From: Campylobacterales bacterium
Lineage (GTDB): Bacteria > Campylobacterota > Campylobacteria > Campylobacterales > QNZT01
DNA: 12,206 bases
Reading direction: 5' to 3'
Assembly (NCBI GenBank): GCA_027056215.1
Contig: JALULO010000086.1
Location: 1 to 12,206 of the forward strand
This document shows, piece by piece, positions 1 through 8,000 of this stretch. The first letter of the stretch is position 1. The number at the start of each line of letters is the position of its first letter. Position numbers and translations under genes: made by a program. The notes beneath the pieces are model-generated. The model was not told the origin of the DNA, made no database searches, and saw only the letters and a program-made list of their open reading frames with translations.

Positions 1-1244
1 TGTTTAAAATAGATGATCCAAAAAACAACTATAAAAATGTAACCCACGCATTTTTTTTATCGTTAGCGATTACCATCGCAGAACCTTCCACTATCTTGCC
101 TTTGATGGTACATCATTTTAGCCAAAGTGTTATTATCGTAGGTATTTTTGCTTCCCTGCTTCGTGGCGGAGCGATCATCATACAACTTTACGCGGCATTT
201 CATGCACAAAGCTATGAGAGGGTATTGCCCTATCTGGGAAAAGTTTTTTTCTTTCGTTGGTTTTCTTGGTTTTCTATAGGATTGAGTATCTTTTTTATCG
301 GAGACACTCACAAATCTTTAACGCTATTTTTGATAGGTTTAGGACTTTTCTTTTTTTCTTTTTCCGCAGGATTTGGTGCGATTTATTTTAAAGAATTACA
401 AGCCAAACTTTTTTCCAAAAAATATCGTGGAAAAACAATGGCAAACAGACAAATAGCCGGTTCTATCGCTTCAATCATCAGTGGTGGTGTTACGGGATAT
501 GTTTTAAACAATTATGAAGCACCTTTGAACTATGCTTATCTTTTTATGGTAAGTAGTGCTTTTATGATTATAGGATTTATAACATTTGTAACGATAGAAG
601 AGCCAACAAAACAAAATATTTCTATCAAAGAAAATCATTTTAGAACATTTATGAAAAATGCCATACAACTTCTCAAAAAAGACAAAAGGCTACAAAAACA
701 AATCATCGCTATATTTCTTAGTTTTAGTTATTTTTTAGCTATGCCTTTTGTTGTCTTAAAAGCAAATAGTTCTTTTACACTTACCGGTTGGATGCTAGGT
801 GGATTTATCACCATACAGATGATAGGTAGTATCACAGGCAGTACTTTTTTATGGAGGAAGATAGATAACTATGAAAAGATGTTATCACTAAGCTTTATCT
901 TCATGATCGCTGCATTTGGCATCGCTCTTTTTGCAAATGATGTTTATACTTATGCTCTGATCTTTTTACTGTTTGGTGTTGCTCTTGATGGTTTTAATAT
1001 TTCAGGGATGAATTTGGTTATCGAAATAGCACCTGAAGATAAAAGACCTATATACACAGCATTACAAACAAATTTAACATCAATTGGACTTTTTTTTCCT
1101 ATTTTAGGTGGAATCATCTTAAAATTTACAGGAAGTTATACATTTATATATTTTTTGACTATTTTATTATTGATGATTGGTTTTTATATAAGTTTACGAT
1201 TAGTACCTAATAGACAAATAGCTAATTTTTTATCAAAAAGATAA
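1..1244 (+). CDS. MFS-type membrane transporter, 5' edge clipped
   Basis: The reading frame is open from the left edge to the TAA at 1242-1244. The window begins with 'tg' directly in frame before TTT AAA ATA, so the start codon (NTG) probably begins one base outside the window. That would give a protein of about 414 residues starting M-F-K-I-D-D-P. An internal ATG at 96 would remove most of the first membrane helix and is a poor start. The protein has about twelve hydrophobic segments, arranged as six, then a charged cytoplasmic loop (lysine-rich, around residues 198-233), then six. There is a basic RGKTMANRQ stretch between helices 4 and 5. This is the classical major facilitator layout. 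The substrate cannot be read from the sequence. The downstream neighbours are glucan-metabolism genes, but a separate promoter lies between, so a shared role in sugar transport is only a guess. No frameshift is visible. Confidence 0.85.
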   Translation, partial: FKIDDPKNNYKNVTHAFFLSLAITIAEPSTILPLMVHHFSQSVIIVGIFASLLRGGAIIIQLYAAFHAQSYERVLPYLGKVFFFRWFSWFSIGLSIFFIGDTHKSLTLFLIGLGLFFFSFSAGFGAIYFKELQAKLFSKKYRGKTMANRQIAGSIASIISGGVTGYVLNNYEAPLNYAYLFMVSSAFMIIGFITFVTIEEPTKQNISIKENHFRTFMKNAIQLLKKDKRLQKQIIAIFLSFSYFLAMPFVVLKANSSFTLTGWMLGGFITIQMIGSITGSTFLWRKIDNYEKMLSLSFIFMIAAFGIALFANDVYTYALIFLLFGVALDGFNISGMNLVIEIAPEDKRPIYTALQTNLTSIGLFFPILGGIILKFTGSYTFIYFLTILLLMIGFYISLRLVPNRQIANFLSKR

Positions 1245-1272
1245 CAATACCTTAAACTTTTGGTATAGTTTT

Positions 1273-1281
1273 TGCTATAAT
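1273..1281 (+). promoter_or_regulatory. Extended -10 promoter of the glucan operon
   Basis: TGCTATAAT is a perfect match to the TGnTATAAT extended -10 box and is preceded by a T-rich run (GTTTTT). No convincing -35 hexamer lies upstream; TTAAAC at 1252-1257 is the nearest candidate and a poor match. Weak or absent -35 elements with T-rich upstream DNA are typical of Campylobacterota sigma-70 promoters. Transcription would start at about 1287-1289, leaving a short leader of roughly 25 nt before the ATG at 1314. It is the only non-coding gap of any size in the window, so it likely drives all six downstream genes. Confidence 0.6.
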
Positions 1282-1301
1282 TTATAAAATATATTTTATA
1301 G

Positions 1302-1307
1302 TAAGGA
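1302..1307 (+). promoter_or_regulatory. Ribosome binding site for the nucleotidyltransferase
   Basis: TAAGGA lies six bases before the ATG at 1314. It supports that start, which also places the nucleotide-binding GGFGTR motif at the expected distance from the N-terminus. Confidence 0.7.
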
Positions 1308-1313
1308 TTTTGT

Positions 1314-3833
1314 ATGAAAGCAGTTGTTATGGCAGGAGGATTTGGAACCCGTATCCAACCTCTAACTACCTCACTCCCCAAACCGATGCTCCCTGTAGTC
1401 AACAAACCGATGATGGAACATATCATCGTAAAACTTAGAGATGAACTTCATATCACAGAATTTGTCATACTGTTGTATTTTAAACCCGAAACCATCAAAG
1501 ATTACTTCAAAGATGGAAGTGACTGGGGTATCAAGATATCATACGTTTTACCTGATGACGATTATGGAACAGCCGGTGCAGTTAAATGTGCACAAGAGTA
1601 CTTAGAAGATGACAACTTTATCATCGTTAGCGGTGATCTTGTAACAGATTTTGACTTTACCAAAATCACAAAAGCTCATGAAGAAAAAGAAGCAAAATTT
1701 ACCATCGCATTGACACCTGTTGAAGATCCATTGCAGTTTGGGGTAGTCATCACCGATGAAAATAACAAAATCGAAAAGTTTTTGGAAAAACCGGGCTGGG
1801 GTGAAGTCTTTAGTGATACGATCAATACAGGTATCTATATCGTAGAGCCTGATGTCTTGGATTTTATTCCACATGAAAAGAATTTTGATTTTGCAAAAGA
1901 CCTTTTCCCCCTATTGATGGAAAATGATATCCCACTTTGGGGACCAAAAGTAGAAGGTTATTGGAGAGATGTTGGAAATCCACAAAGCTACCGTGATGTC
2001 TATGATGATATTTTAAATCTTAGATTTGCATTTCCTTTTGCAGGAACTAAACATACTATGGATACAGGCATACTTTATCAAAGTGATGAAAATGATTTTT
2101 CACATGTCGAAATCATCGGCAATGTCGTCATCGGAAAGAATGTAAGAATAGGTCAAAATGTGCAGCTTAAAAACGTTGTATTAGGTGATAACATCCAAAT
2201 CAAAGACCATACAAAACTTGCAAATAGCGTTGTATGGAACCATGTCAAAATAGGAAATGATTGTTATCTAAATCATGCCGTTATCTGTGATAGAAATACA
2301 CTAGGCAATCATGTTAAGATCAAAGAAGGTGTCATTATGGCAGAAAACTGTGATGTTTTTGATGATGTAAGTTTCGAAAAAGATGTTACTGTTTGGGCTG
2401 ACAAGATTATAGATGAAGGATCAATCGTGAGCAACAATGTAGTCTGGGGTAGCAAATATAAAAGCTCCATTTTTGAAGATGGTATGGTAAGAGGTCGAAC
2501 AAATATAGAACTTTCATGTGCTATGGCTACTAAACTTGCCGAAGCACTAGGGTCTATGCTCCCTATTGGTTCAAAAGTATATGTTTCAAGAGATTTTCAC
2601 AGAAGTTCCCGTATGCTTAAACGTGCATTTTTAGGTGGATTACTTTCAACAGGACTTGATGTTGTAGATATCACCTATATGCCATCTGCTGCGATGCGTT
2701 ACAATCTGGCAAATAACGATAACATCAGTGCAGGTGTACACTTTAGACAAAGTATCACCGATAAAACCCATACAGAGATCATCATCTTTACAGAAGATGG
2801 CTTGCGTATCGATACCAATATGGCTAAAAACATCGAACGTGTCTTTTTCAGAGAAAATTTCCGTCGTGTAGATAGTGAAGATATCGGAGAGATTACCCAA
2901 GAAGAGTTTTTAGAAGAAGTTTATGCAGATGATATCCTTACACATCTTGATTTGGACATGATAAGAAGCAGCGATATTAAAATAGCAGTCGATATGATGA
3001 GTGGTGCTGTTTCAAAAATCTATCCAAGACTTTTAACAGGTCTTGAAATTGACAATGTCGTCTTAAATGCTGTACCTGATGAGAAAAAACTCTCAACCTT
3101 ACCAACTTTGGCAAAAAAATCACAAGAGAACCTCTCTAAAATCGTTACTTCGTTAGAACGTAATATCGGATTTATGATCTATCCAAACGGACAAAAAATG
3201 CGTCTTATTTGTGATGAAGGAAAAGTTTTAGATGAGCACATTGCACTCTTAAGCGTACTTTACATGGTCAACGCTTCTGCGACTGAGACACGAAAGGTGT
3301 TTCTTCCGGCATGGGCTCCGGATATGTTTGATAACAAATTTACAAACCTTGAAATCCAACGTGGTAAATACAGCAACTTCACAAAAGAGAAGCTGAGTGA
3401 ATACTATCTGGTTGCATCAGTAGAAGGAAACTTTGCTTTTATCGATTTTGCACTAAACCGTGATACAGTTTTTGCTTCTCTTAAAGTGATAGAGATGATG
3501 AGTAAACATAACTTTGTACTCTCAGATATCGCAAAAGAGATGGCAACTTTTTACTATGCTTCTACACAAAGTGAGTGTCCAAATAGCCTTAAGGGGACGA
3601 TGATGCGTAAGTTTTTAGAAGATTCAAAAGGCAAACAGTCATCTATGGCAGATGGTGTAAAAATCTGGATCGATGAGGATGCATGGATTTTGATGATTCC
3701 AGATCAATATACAGACAATCTCAATCTCTATATCCAGGCAAAAGATAAGGCACAAGGTGATGCGATTTTGAAAGAATATCAAGATAAAATAAGCACTTGG
3801 ACACAAGAGAAAAAAGTAACAGAGACGATTTAG
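1314..3833 (+). CDS. Sugar-phosphate nucleotidyltransferase with hexapeptide repeats and a degenerate phosphohexomutase domain
   Basis: An 839-residue protein in three parts. Residues 1 to about 235 are a nucleotidyltransferase that makes an NDP-sugar from NTP and sugar-1-phosphate. They show the AGGFGTRIQPLT loop, the PKPM lysine motif at 22-25, SGDLVTD with the metal-binding Asp, FLEKP, the NTGIY motif and WRDVGNPQSY. Residues about 262-382 are left-handed beta-helix repeats (IGNVVIGKNVRIG and following). Residues about 385-835 follow the phosphomannomutase/phosphoglucomutase fold, but the catalytic loops are replaced: GVHFRQS (474-480) stands where TASHNP is expected, YPNGQKM (623-629) where DGDGDR is expected, ASVEGN (701-706) where GExSGH is expected, and IPDQYTDN (795-802) where RxSGTEP is expected. 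The mutase part is therefore probably not catalytic. Such proteins are usually annotated as mannose-1-phosphate guanylyltransferases. Given glgA downstream and no glgC here, production of a glucose nucleotide is an alternative. The base and sugar used cannot be decided from sequence. It is the first gene of the apparent operon and its stop overlaps the next start. Confidence 0.88.
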   Translation: MKAVVMAGGFGTRIQPLTTSLPKPMLPVVNKPMMEHIIVKLRDELHITEFVILLYFKPETIKDYFKDGSDWGIKISYVLPDDDYGTAGAVKCAQEYLEDDNFIIVSGDLVTDFDFTKITKAHEEKEAKFTIALTPVEDPLQFGVVITDENNKIEKFLEKPGWGEVFSDTINTGIYIVEPDVLDFIPHEKNFDFAKDLFPLLMENDIPLWGPKVEGYWRDVGNPQSYRDVYDDILNLRFAFPFAGTKHTMDTGILYQSDENDFSHVEIIGNVVIGKNVRIGQNVQLKNVVLGDNIQIKDHTKLANSVVWNHVKIGNDCYLNHAVICDRNTLGNHVKIKEGVIMAENCDVFDDVSFEKDVTVWADKIIDEGSIVSNNVVWGSKYKSSIFEDGMVRGRTNIELSCAMATKLAEALGSMLPIGSKVYVSRDFHRSSRMLKRAFLGGLLSTGLDVVDITYMPSAAMRYNLANNDNISAGVHFRQSITDKTHTEIIIFTEDGLRIDTNMAKNIERVFFRENFRRVDSEDIGEITQEEFLEEVYADDILTHLDLDMIRSSDIKIAVDMMSGAVSKIYPRLLTGLEIDNVVLNAVPDEKKLSTLPTLAKKSQENLSKIVTSLERNIGFMIYPNGQKMRLICDEGKVLDEHIALLSVLYMVNASATETRKVFLPAWAPDMFDNKFTNLEIQRGKYSNFTKEKLSEYYLVASVEGNFAFIDFALNRDTVFASLKVIEMMSKHNFVLSDIAKEMATFYYASTQSECPNSLKGTMMRKFLEDSKGKQSSMADGVKIWIDEDAWILMIPDQYTDNLNLYIQAKDKAQGDAILKEYQDKISTWTQEKKVTETI

Positions 3834-5902
3834 TGAAAAGAACAAACCTCAGCTTTTTATGGCATATGCATCAACCCTATTATCGTGATGATTTGAGTTC
3901 TCAAATCGTCATGCCATGGGTCTTTTTGCATGCGATCAAAGATTATTACGATATGCCTTGGTACTTGGAGCAGTTTCCAAAAATCAAAGCTACTTTTAAC
4001 CTCGTACCCTCTTTGTTGATACAATTAAAAGCATATGAAACATACGATGTCAATGATTATTTTTTAAAAACACTCAAAGAGAACGTATCTGATTTAACCC
4101 ATACCGATAAAGTTTATCTCATAGAGTATCTCTTCTTTTCCAATGTCGAACATATGATCAAACCTTTTGGAAGATATTATGATTTGTATCAGAAAAAAGA
4201 ACGCTATGAAAGTTATGAAAAAGCAGCTTCACATTTCACAAATAGTGAGTTTTTAGATTTGGAAGTTCTTTTTATACTCAGTTGGTGTGGAGAATATTTA
4301 CGACAAAATAACCCTATTGTCAAATCCCTTATCATACAGCAGAGAGATTTTACCCATAAGCAAAAACTAACTCTTTTACGCTCACTGACAGAGTTTATCA
4401 AAGAAATCATCCCTTATTATAAAAAACTCAGTGACACTGGACAGATCGAAATCACCACCACACCGTTTAACCACCCTATAGCACCACTTTTATTTGACAT
4501 ACAAAATGCCAAACTTGCAAACCCTTACACTACTCTACCACACTATGAAGGCAATTTGCAAGAAGATGCGCTTTTACAAATCGATCGCTCTATTGCCTAT
4601 TTTGAAAAACTATTTGGGAAAAAGCCAACAGGGTTTTGGCCTGCTGAAGGTTCTATCTGTTATGAATTTTTAGAAGTACTCAGCGAAAAAGGGATCGCAT
4701 ATGCTTGTTCAGATGAAGAAGTACTCTATAAAAGCGGTCATTTTAGCAAAGAAGATAGCTATAAAAACACTGTTTTGACATTTAACGAGAAGAAAATAAA
4801 CCTCTTTTTTAGAGATAAGACCCTAAGTGATTTGATCGGATTTACGTATAGTGGATGGGATAGTACTCACGCTGTAGATGATTTTATGGGACGCATCAAA
4901 GAGATCCACCAAAGTGCACAAACATCACAAAATATCAATGTTATTTTAGATGGAGAAAATGCATGGGAGCATTATCCAAACAATGCAAAAGATTTTTTTG
5001 AAAAACTCTATGAAACATTGAGTGAAAGTAGCTGGTGTCAGACAACACTGATGCGTGAAGTGCTTCAAGATACAAGCATCCCAACAAATACCATAACCCA
5101 GATACAACCAGGCTCATGGATCAATGCAAATTTTGATATCTGGATCGGACATCCTGAAAAAAACAGAGCTTGGGAACTTATCTTTGAGACAAAAAAAGAT
5201 TTTCAAAAGTATCAAGATACGCTTTCAGACAGCGTGATAGCACAAATCACCAAAGAATTTCTCATCGCCGAGAGTAGTGATTGGTTTTGGTGGTATGGAG
5301 ACGATCATCATACAGATCTGGCAAGTACGTTTGATCTGCTGTTTCGTACCCATCTGATGAATATCTACACACTTATGGAGAAAAAAATCCCTTCTGCTTT
5401 GTTTACCCCTATCGTTGATGAAAATAAAAAAACAGAGAGTTTTTTTCACAAAGCAAAAAACAGTATCTCTCCCATCATAGATGGCAAAATAAGTAACTTT
5501 TTCGAATGGCTAGGAGCTGGTGAAATCGATTTGGAAAAAGAACTCTCATCTATGAATACAGATAACTTTGTCATCAAAAAAATTTTACAAGGATGCGATA
5601 ACAAACAGTGTTATCTTGCACTTATAGGAGATTTTTCTAAGTTCTTTGAAAAAGGAAGTCTTGAAATAGAAATAGGTTCAAAATGTTATACTTTGCCTAT
5701 CTCAAATAAGAGACAAATCGTTGAGAATATCGAGTATATCTGTGATGAGATTTTAGAAATCGCTTTGAATAAAGAGCTCGTTGCAAATCAAGAAATACAG
5801 ATCAAACTATTTTTAAATGGACAATTGGTACAACTTTTACCACTGTATTCTAAAATCACATTTGACTGTCAAGAAGCACTGAAAAACAACTGGTATATAT
5901 AA
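3833..5902 (+). CDS. GH57 glycoside hydrolase, alpha-amylase/amylopullulanase-like
   Basis: A 689-residue protein, read from a GTG at 3833 that shares one base with the previous stop (TAGTG). This start puts the first GH57 motif (WHMHQPYY) near residue 10, as usual for the family. A TTG 36 bases upstream (3797) is in frame but has no ribosome binding site. Further GH57 motifs are TTPFNHPIAPLL, GFWPAEGS with the likely nucleophile Glu272, LDGENAWE with the likely acid/base Asp373, and SSDWFWWYGDDHHT. A C-terminal region from about residue 540 is probably a beta-rich accessory domain. The family (COG1449 type) acts on alpha-1,4 and sometimes alpha-1,6 glucan links. With no signal peptide, the enzyme should act on a cytoplasmic glucan, either trimming or debranching it. 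Exact bond specificity cannot be told from sequence. No strong Shine-Dalgarno precedes the GTG, so translation probably depends on ribosomes finishing the upstream gene. Confidence 0.88.
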   Translation: MKRTNLSFLWHMHQPYYRDDLSSQIVMPWVFLHAIKDYYDMPWYLEQFPKIKATFNLVPSLLIQLKAYETYDVNDYFLKTLKENVSDLTHTDKVYLIEYLFFSNVEHMIKPFGRYYDLYQKKERYESYEKAASHFTNSEFLDLEVLFILSWCGEYLRQNNPIVKSLIIQQRDFTHKQKLTLLRSLTEFIKEIIPYYKKLSDTGQIEITTTPFNHPIAPLLFDIQNAKLANPYTTLPHYEGNLQEDALLQIDRSIAYFEKLFGKKPTGFWPAEGSICYEFLEVLSEKGIAYACSDEEVLYKSGHFSKEDSYKNTVLTFNEKKINLFFRDKTLSDLIGFTYSGWDSTHAVDDFMGRIKEIHQSAQTSQNINVILDGENAWEHYPNNAKDFFEKLYETLSESSWCQTTLMREVLQDTSIPTNTITQIQPGSWINANFDIWIGHPEKNRAWELIFETKKDFQKYQDTLSDSVIAQITKEFLIAESSDWFWWYGDDHHTDLASTFDLLFRTHLMNIYTLMEKKIPSALFTPIVDENKKTESFFHKAKNSISPIIDGKISNFFEWLGAGEIDLEKELSSMNTDNFVIKKILQGCDNKQCYLALIGDFSKFFEKGSLEIEIGSKCYTLPISNKRQIVENIEYICDEILEIALNKELVANQEIQIKLFLNGQLVQLLPLYSKITFDCQEALKNNWYI

Positions 5903-5903
5903 A

Positions 5904-5909
5904 GAAGGA
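5904..5909 (+). promoter_or_regulatory. Ribosome binding site for the 4-alpha-glucanotransferase
   Basis: GAAGGA in the 15-nt gap lies eight bases before the ATG at 5918. It is one of the clearest binding sites in the operon and fits independent initiation at this gene. Confidence 0.65.
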
Positions 5910-5917
5910 AAATATTT

Positions 5918-7999
5918 ATGAAGCAAACTGCGTTATTATTGGGGTTACATTGTCATCAACCGGTCGATAACTTTCACCATGTGGTAGACGAAGCGATTGA
6001 AAAATCGTACAGACCATTTTTTGAAGTGGCTGCTAAGTTTCCTGATTTTAAATTTTCTGTGCATTACAGTGGTTGGTTATTGGCATATATCAAAGAAAAA
6101 GATACAAAACTTTTTACACTGATGAAAGAGCTTGCACAAAAAGGACAGATAGAATTTTTAACAGGTGGGTATTATGAACCAATCTTAGCCTCTATCTCAT
6201 CTAAAGACAGAATCGCACAAATCAACAAACTAAACTTTTTCATCATCGAAAATTTTGGACAGAGACCAAAAGGATTATGGCTTACGGAGCGTGTCTGGGA
6301 TAGTGTACTGATCAAAGATTTGATCAGCTGTGGGATCGAGTATGTGGTGGTAGATGATTACCATTTTATCGCTGCGGGTTTTGACAAAGAAGATCTCAAA
6401 GGGTATTTTCTCACTGAAGATGAAGGTGATGTGTTAAAAATATTTCCTATCAACAAAGAACTTAGATATACGATGCCATTTGCCACACCCCAAAAAGTTT
6501 GCACCTATTTAGAGAGTATTTCTGAGGAGAACATCAGTGCGGGTGTGATATTTGATGATGGTGAAAAGTTTGGTATCTGGCCCGAAACATACGAGTGGGT
6601 TTATGAAAAAAAATGGTTAGAGAAGTTCATACAAGAAGCGTTACAAAGTGATAAGATCACATCCATGCTTTATCGCGAATACTTACAAGTTACCAAGCCA
6701 ATCTCGCTGGCATATTTACCAATCACTTCTTATATAGAGATGGGAGAGTGGGCATTGAAAGCAAAAGACAATCTTGCCTTGCATCAGATGGAAGATGCCT
6801 TGAAAGAAGCGTTCAGTGAAGATACTATCGAAAAGTTTGTCAAAGGTAGCGTCTGGAAGAACTTTTTAATCAAATACCCTGAAGCCAATCGCATCCATAA
6901 AAGATACATAGCCCTCTCAAAAGAGAGAATCGATGATGCAAATTATTTGGACTCTTTGTACAAAGCCCAAACCAACGATGTACTATGGCATGGTGTTTTT
7001 GGAGGCATTTATCTTCCAAATCTTAGAGACAATGCATGGCGATTTATCATCGATTGTGAAAATATCAAACATGGAACAAATGTATCAACACAAACAGCAG
7101 ATATCAACCTTGACGGTTATGATGAGATCAAATGTATCAGTAAAAACCTCATCACGATGTTTGATACCAAAGAGGGTGGACAGTTGATAGAGTTTGCTAT
7201 ACGAGACAGAAGTTTCAATCTTCAAAATACGATGACACGATATTTTGAAAGTTATCATGAAAAGATTTTGCACCCTCAACAAACCCTAACAGATGACAAC
7301 GATATAGAAGAAGAGATCGCTGCAGAAGCTATCGCTACTATACATGATCAACAAGAAGATACTTCACAGTATCAAGAGATGCTCAAACACGACTGGCATA
7401 CAAAAAATAGTTTCATCGACCATATCACCGATAGTGGTGCAAATCTTGAAAGTTTTGGAGGATCAACTTTCAACGAATATAGTGATTTTGCAAATCAACC
7501 ATTTGAACTTATCCAAGCACAAAACCAAAAAGTGATTCTCTCTAGAGATGGCGGTATCTATGTAAATGATACAAAATATGAGACTACCCTTTCTAAGACA
7601 TTTCACACCAAAGATGATCGTATCGACTTTGAAATCACACTTCAAAGCCACATGCGTGGTGAATTTTTTTATTTGATGGAACATAACTTTCACTTTGCCA
7701 ACCTCAAAGATATCACCATCAACACACAAACACTTGACAATGCAACGATGATTGAACAAAAAGGAGTTACAAAAGCCTTTGCAATCAAAAACAGCAATAT
7801 CCTCATACTCAACGATACCTATACAGGTAAAGAGATCACGATCGAGATAGATACACCAGCAGATCTTTTTCTCTCACCACTGGATACACTTAGCCAAAGT
7901 GAAGCAGGTTTTGATGTAACCAATCAGGGACTTAGTATCGGATTTAAATTTCCATTGACCGCATCATTTAAAATCAGCGGTACCCTCTGGGTGAAATAG
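5918..7999 (+). CDS. GH57 4-alpha-glucanotransferase (amylomaltase-type, DUF1925/DUF1926)
   Basis: A 693-residue protein, close to the roughly 660-residue Thermococcus litoralis 4-alpha-glucanotransferase that typifies this GH57 subfamily. The N-terminal domain has LGLHCHQPVDNF, then GGYYEPIL, then GLWLTERVWD with the likely nucleophile Glu127. FDDGEKFGIWP carries the acid/base Asp, at 213/214. The middle segment (about 300-390) with YLPITSYIEMGEWAL matches the DUF1925-type helical region. The remainder contains HGVFGGIYLPNLR and NSFIDH and resembles the DUF1926 beta-sandwich. These enzymes transfer alpha-1,4-glucan chains from one chain to another; some members act mainly as alpha-amylases, which is the main alternative. 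There is no signal peptide, so it would act in the cytoplasm, remodelling chains made by GlgA or released during breakdown. It follows the other GH57 gene by 15 nt and precedes the GalT-like gene by one base. Confidence 0.9.
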   Translation: MKQTALLLGLHCHQPVDNFHHVVDEAIEKSYRPFFEVAAKFPDFKFSVHYSGWLLAYIKEKDTKLFTLMKELAQKGQIEFLTGGYYEPILASISSKDRIAQINKLNFFIIENFGQRPKGLWLTERVWDSVLIKDLISCGIEYVVVDDYHFIAAGFDKEDLKGYFLTEDEGDVLKIFPINKELRYTMPFATPQKVCTYLESISEENISAGVIFDDGEKFGIWPETYEWVYEKKWLEKFIQEALQSDKITSMLYREYLQVTKPISLAYLPITSYIEMGEWALKAKDNLALHQMEDALKEAFSEDTIEKFVKGSVWKNFLIKYPEANRIHKRYIALSKERIDDANYLDSLYKAQTNDVLWHGVFGGIYLPNLRDNAWRFIIDCENIKHGTNVSTQTADINLDGYDEIKCISKNLITMFDTKEGGQLIEFAIRDRSFNLQNTMTRYFESYHEKILHPQQTLTDDNDIEEEIAAEAIATIHDQQEDTSQYQEMLKHDWHTKNSFIDHITDSGANLESFGGSTFNEYSDFANQPFELIQAQNQKVILSRDGGIYVNDTKYETTLSKTFHTKDDRIDFEITLQSHMRGEFFYLMEHNFHFANLKDITINTQTLDNATMIEQKGVTKAFAIKNSNILILNDTYTGKEITIEIDTPADLFLSPLDTLSQSEAGFDVTNQGLSIGFKFPLTASFKISGTLWVK

Positions 8000-8000
8000 T

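Noticed and set aside
1247..1266. Possible intrinsic terminator after the transporter (ATACC/GGTAT with following T run)
   Set aside because: The stem is only five base pairs with a ten-base loop, too weak to call a terminator; mentioned only as a possible operator.
1184..1426. Antisense open frame across the transporter/nucleotidyltransferase junction
   Set aside because: It is a reverse-strand shadow of two well-supported genes and promoter DNA, with no recognisable motif. The same applies to the other short antisense and out-of-frame stretches.
3797..3832. Upstream TTG start that would extend the first GH57 enzyme by 12 residues into the preceding gene
   Set aside because: It has no ribosome binding site, the added residues do not resemble the family, and the GTG at 3833 forms a tight stop-start junction.
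7290..7345. Acidic stretch in the 4-alpha-glucanotransferase, considered as an inserted element
   Set aside because: The flanking sequence continues with family-like segments (IATIHD, NSFIDH), so it looks like a variable linker and not an insertion.
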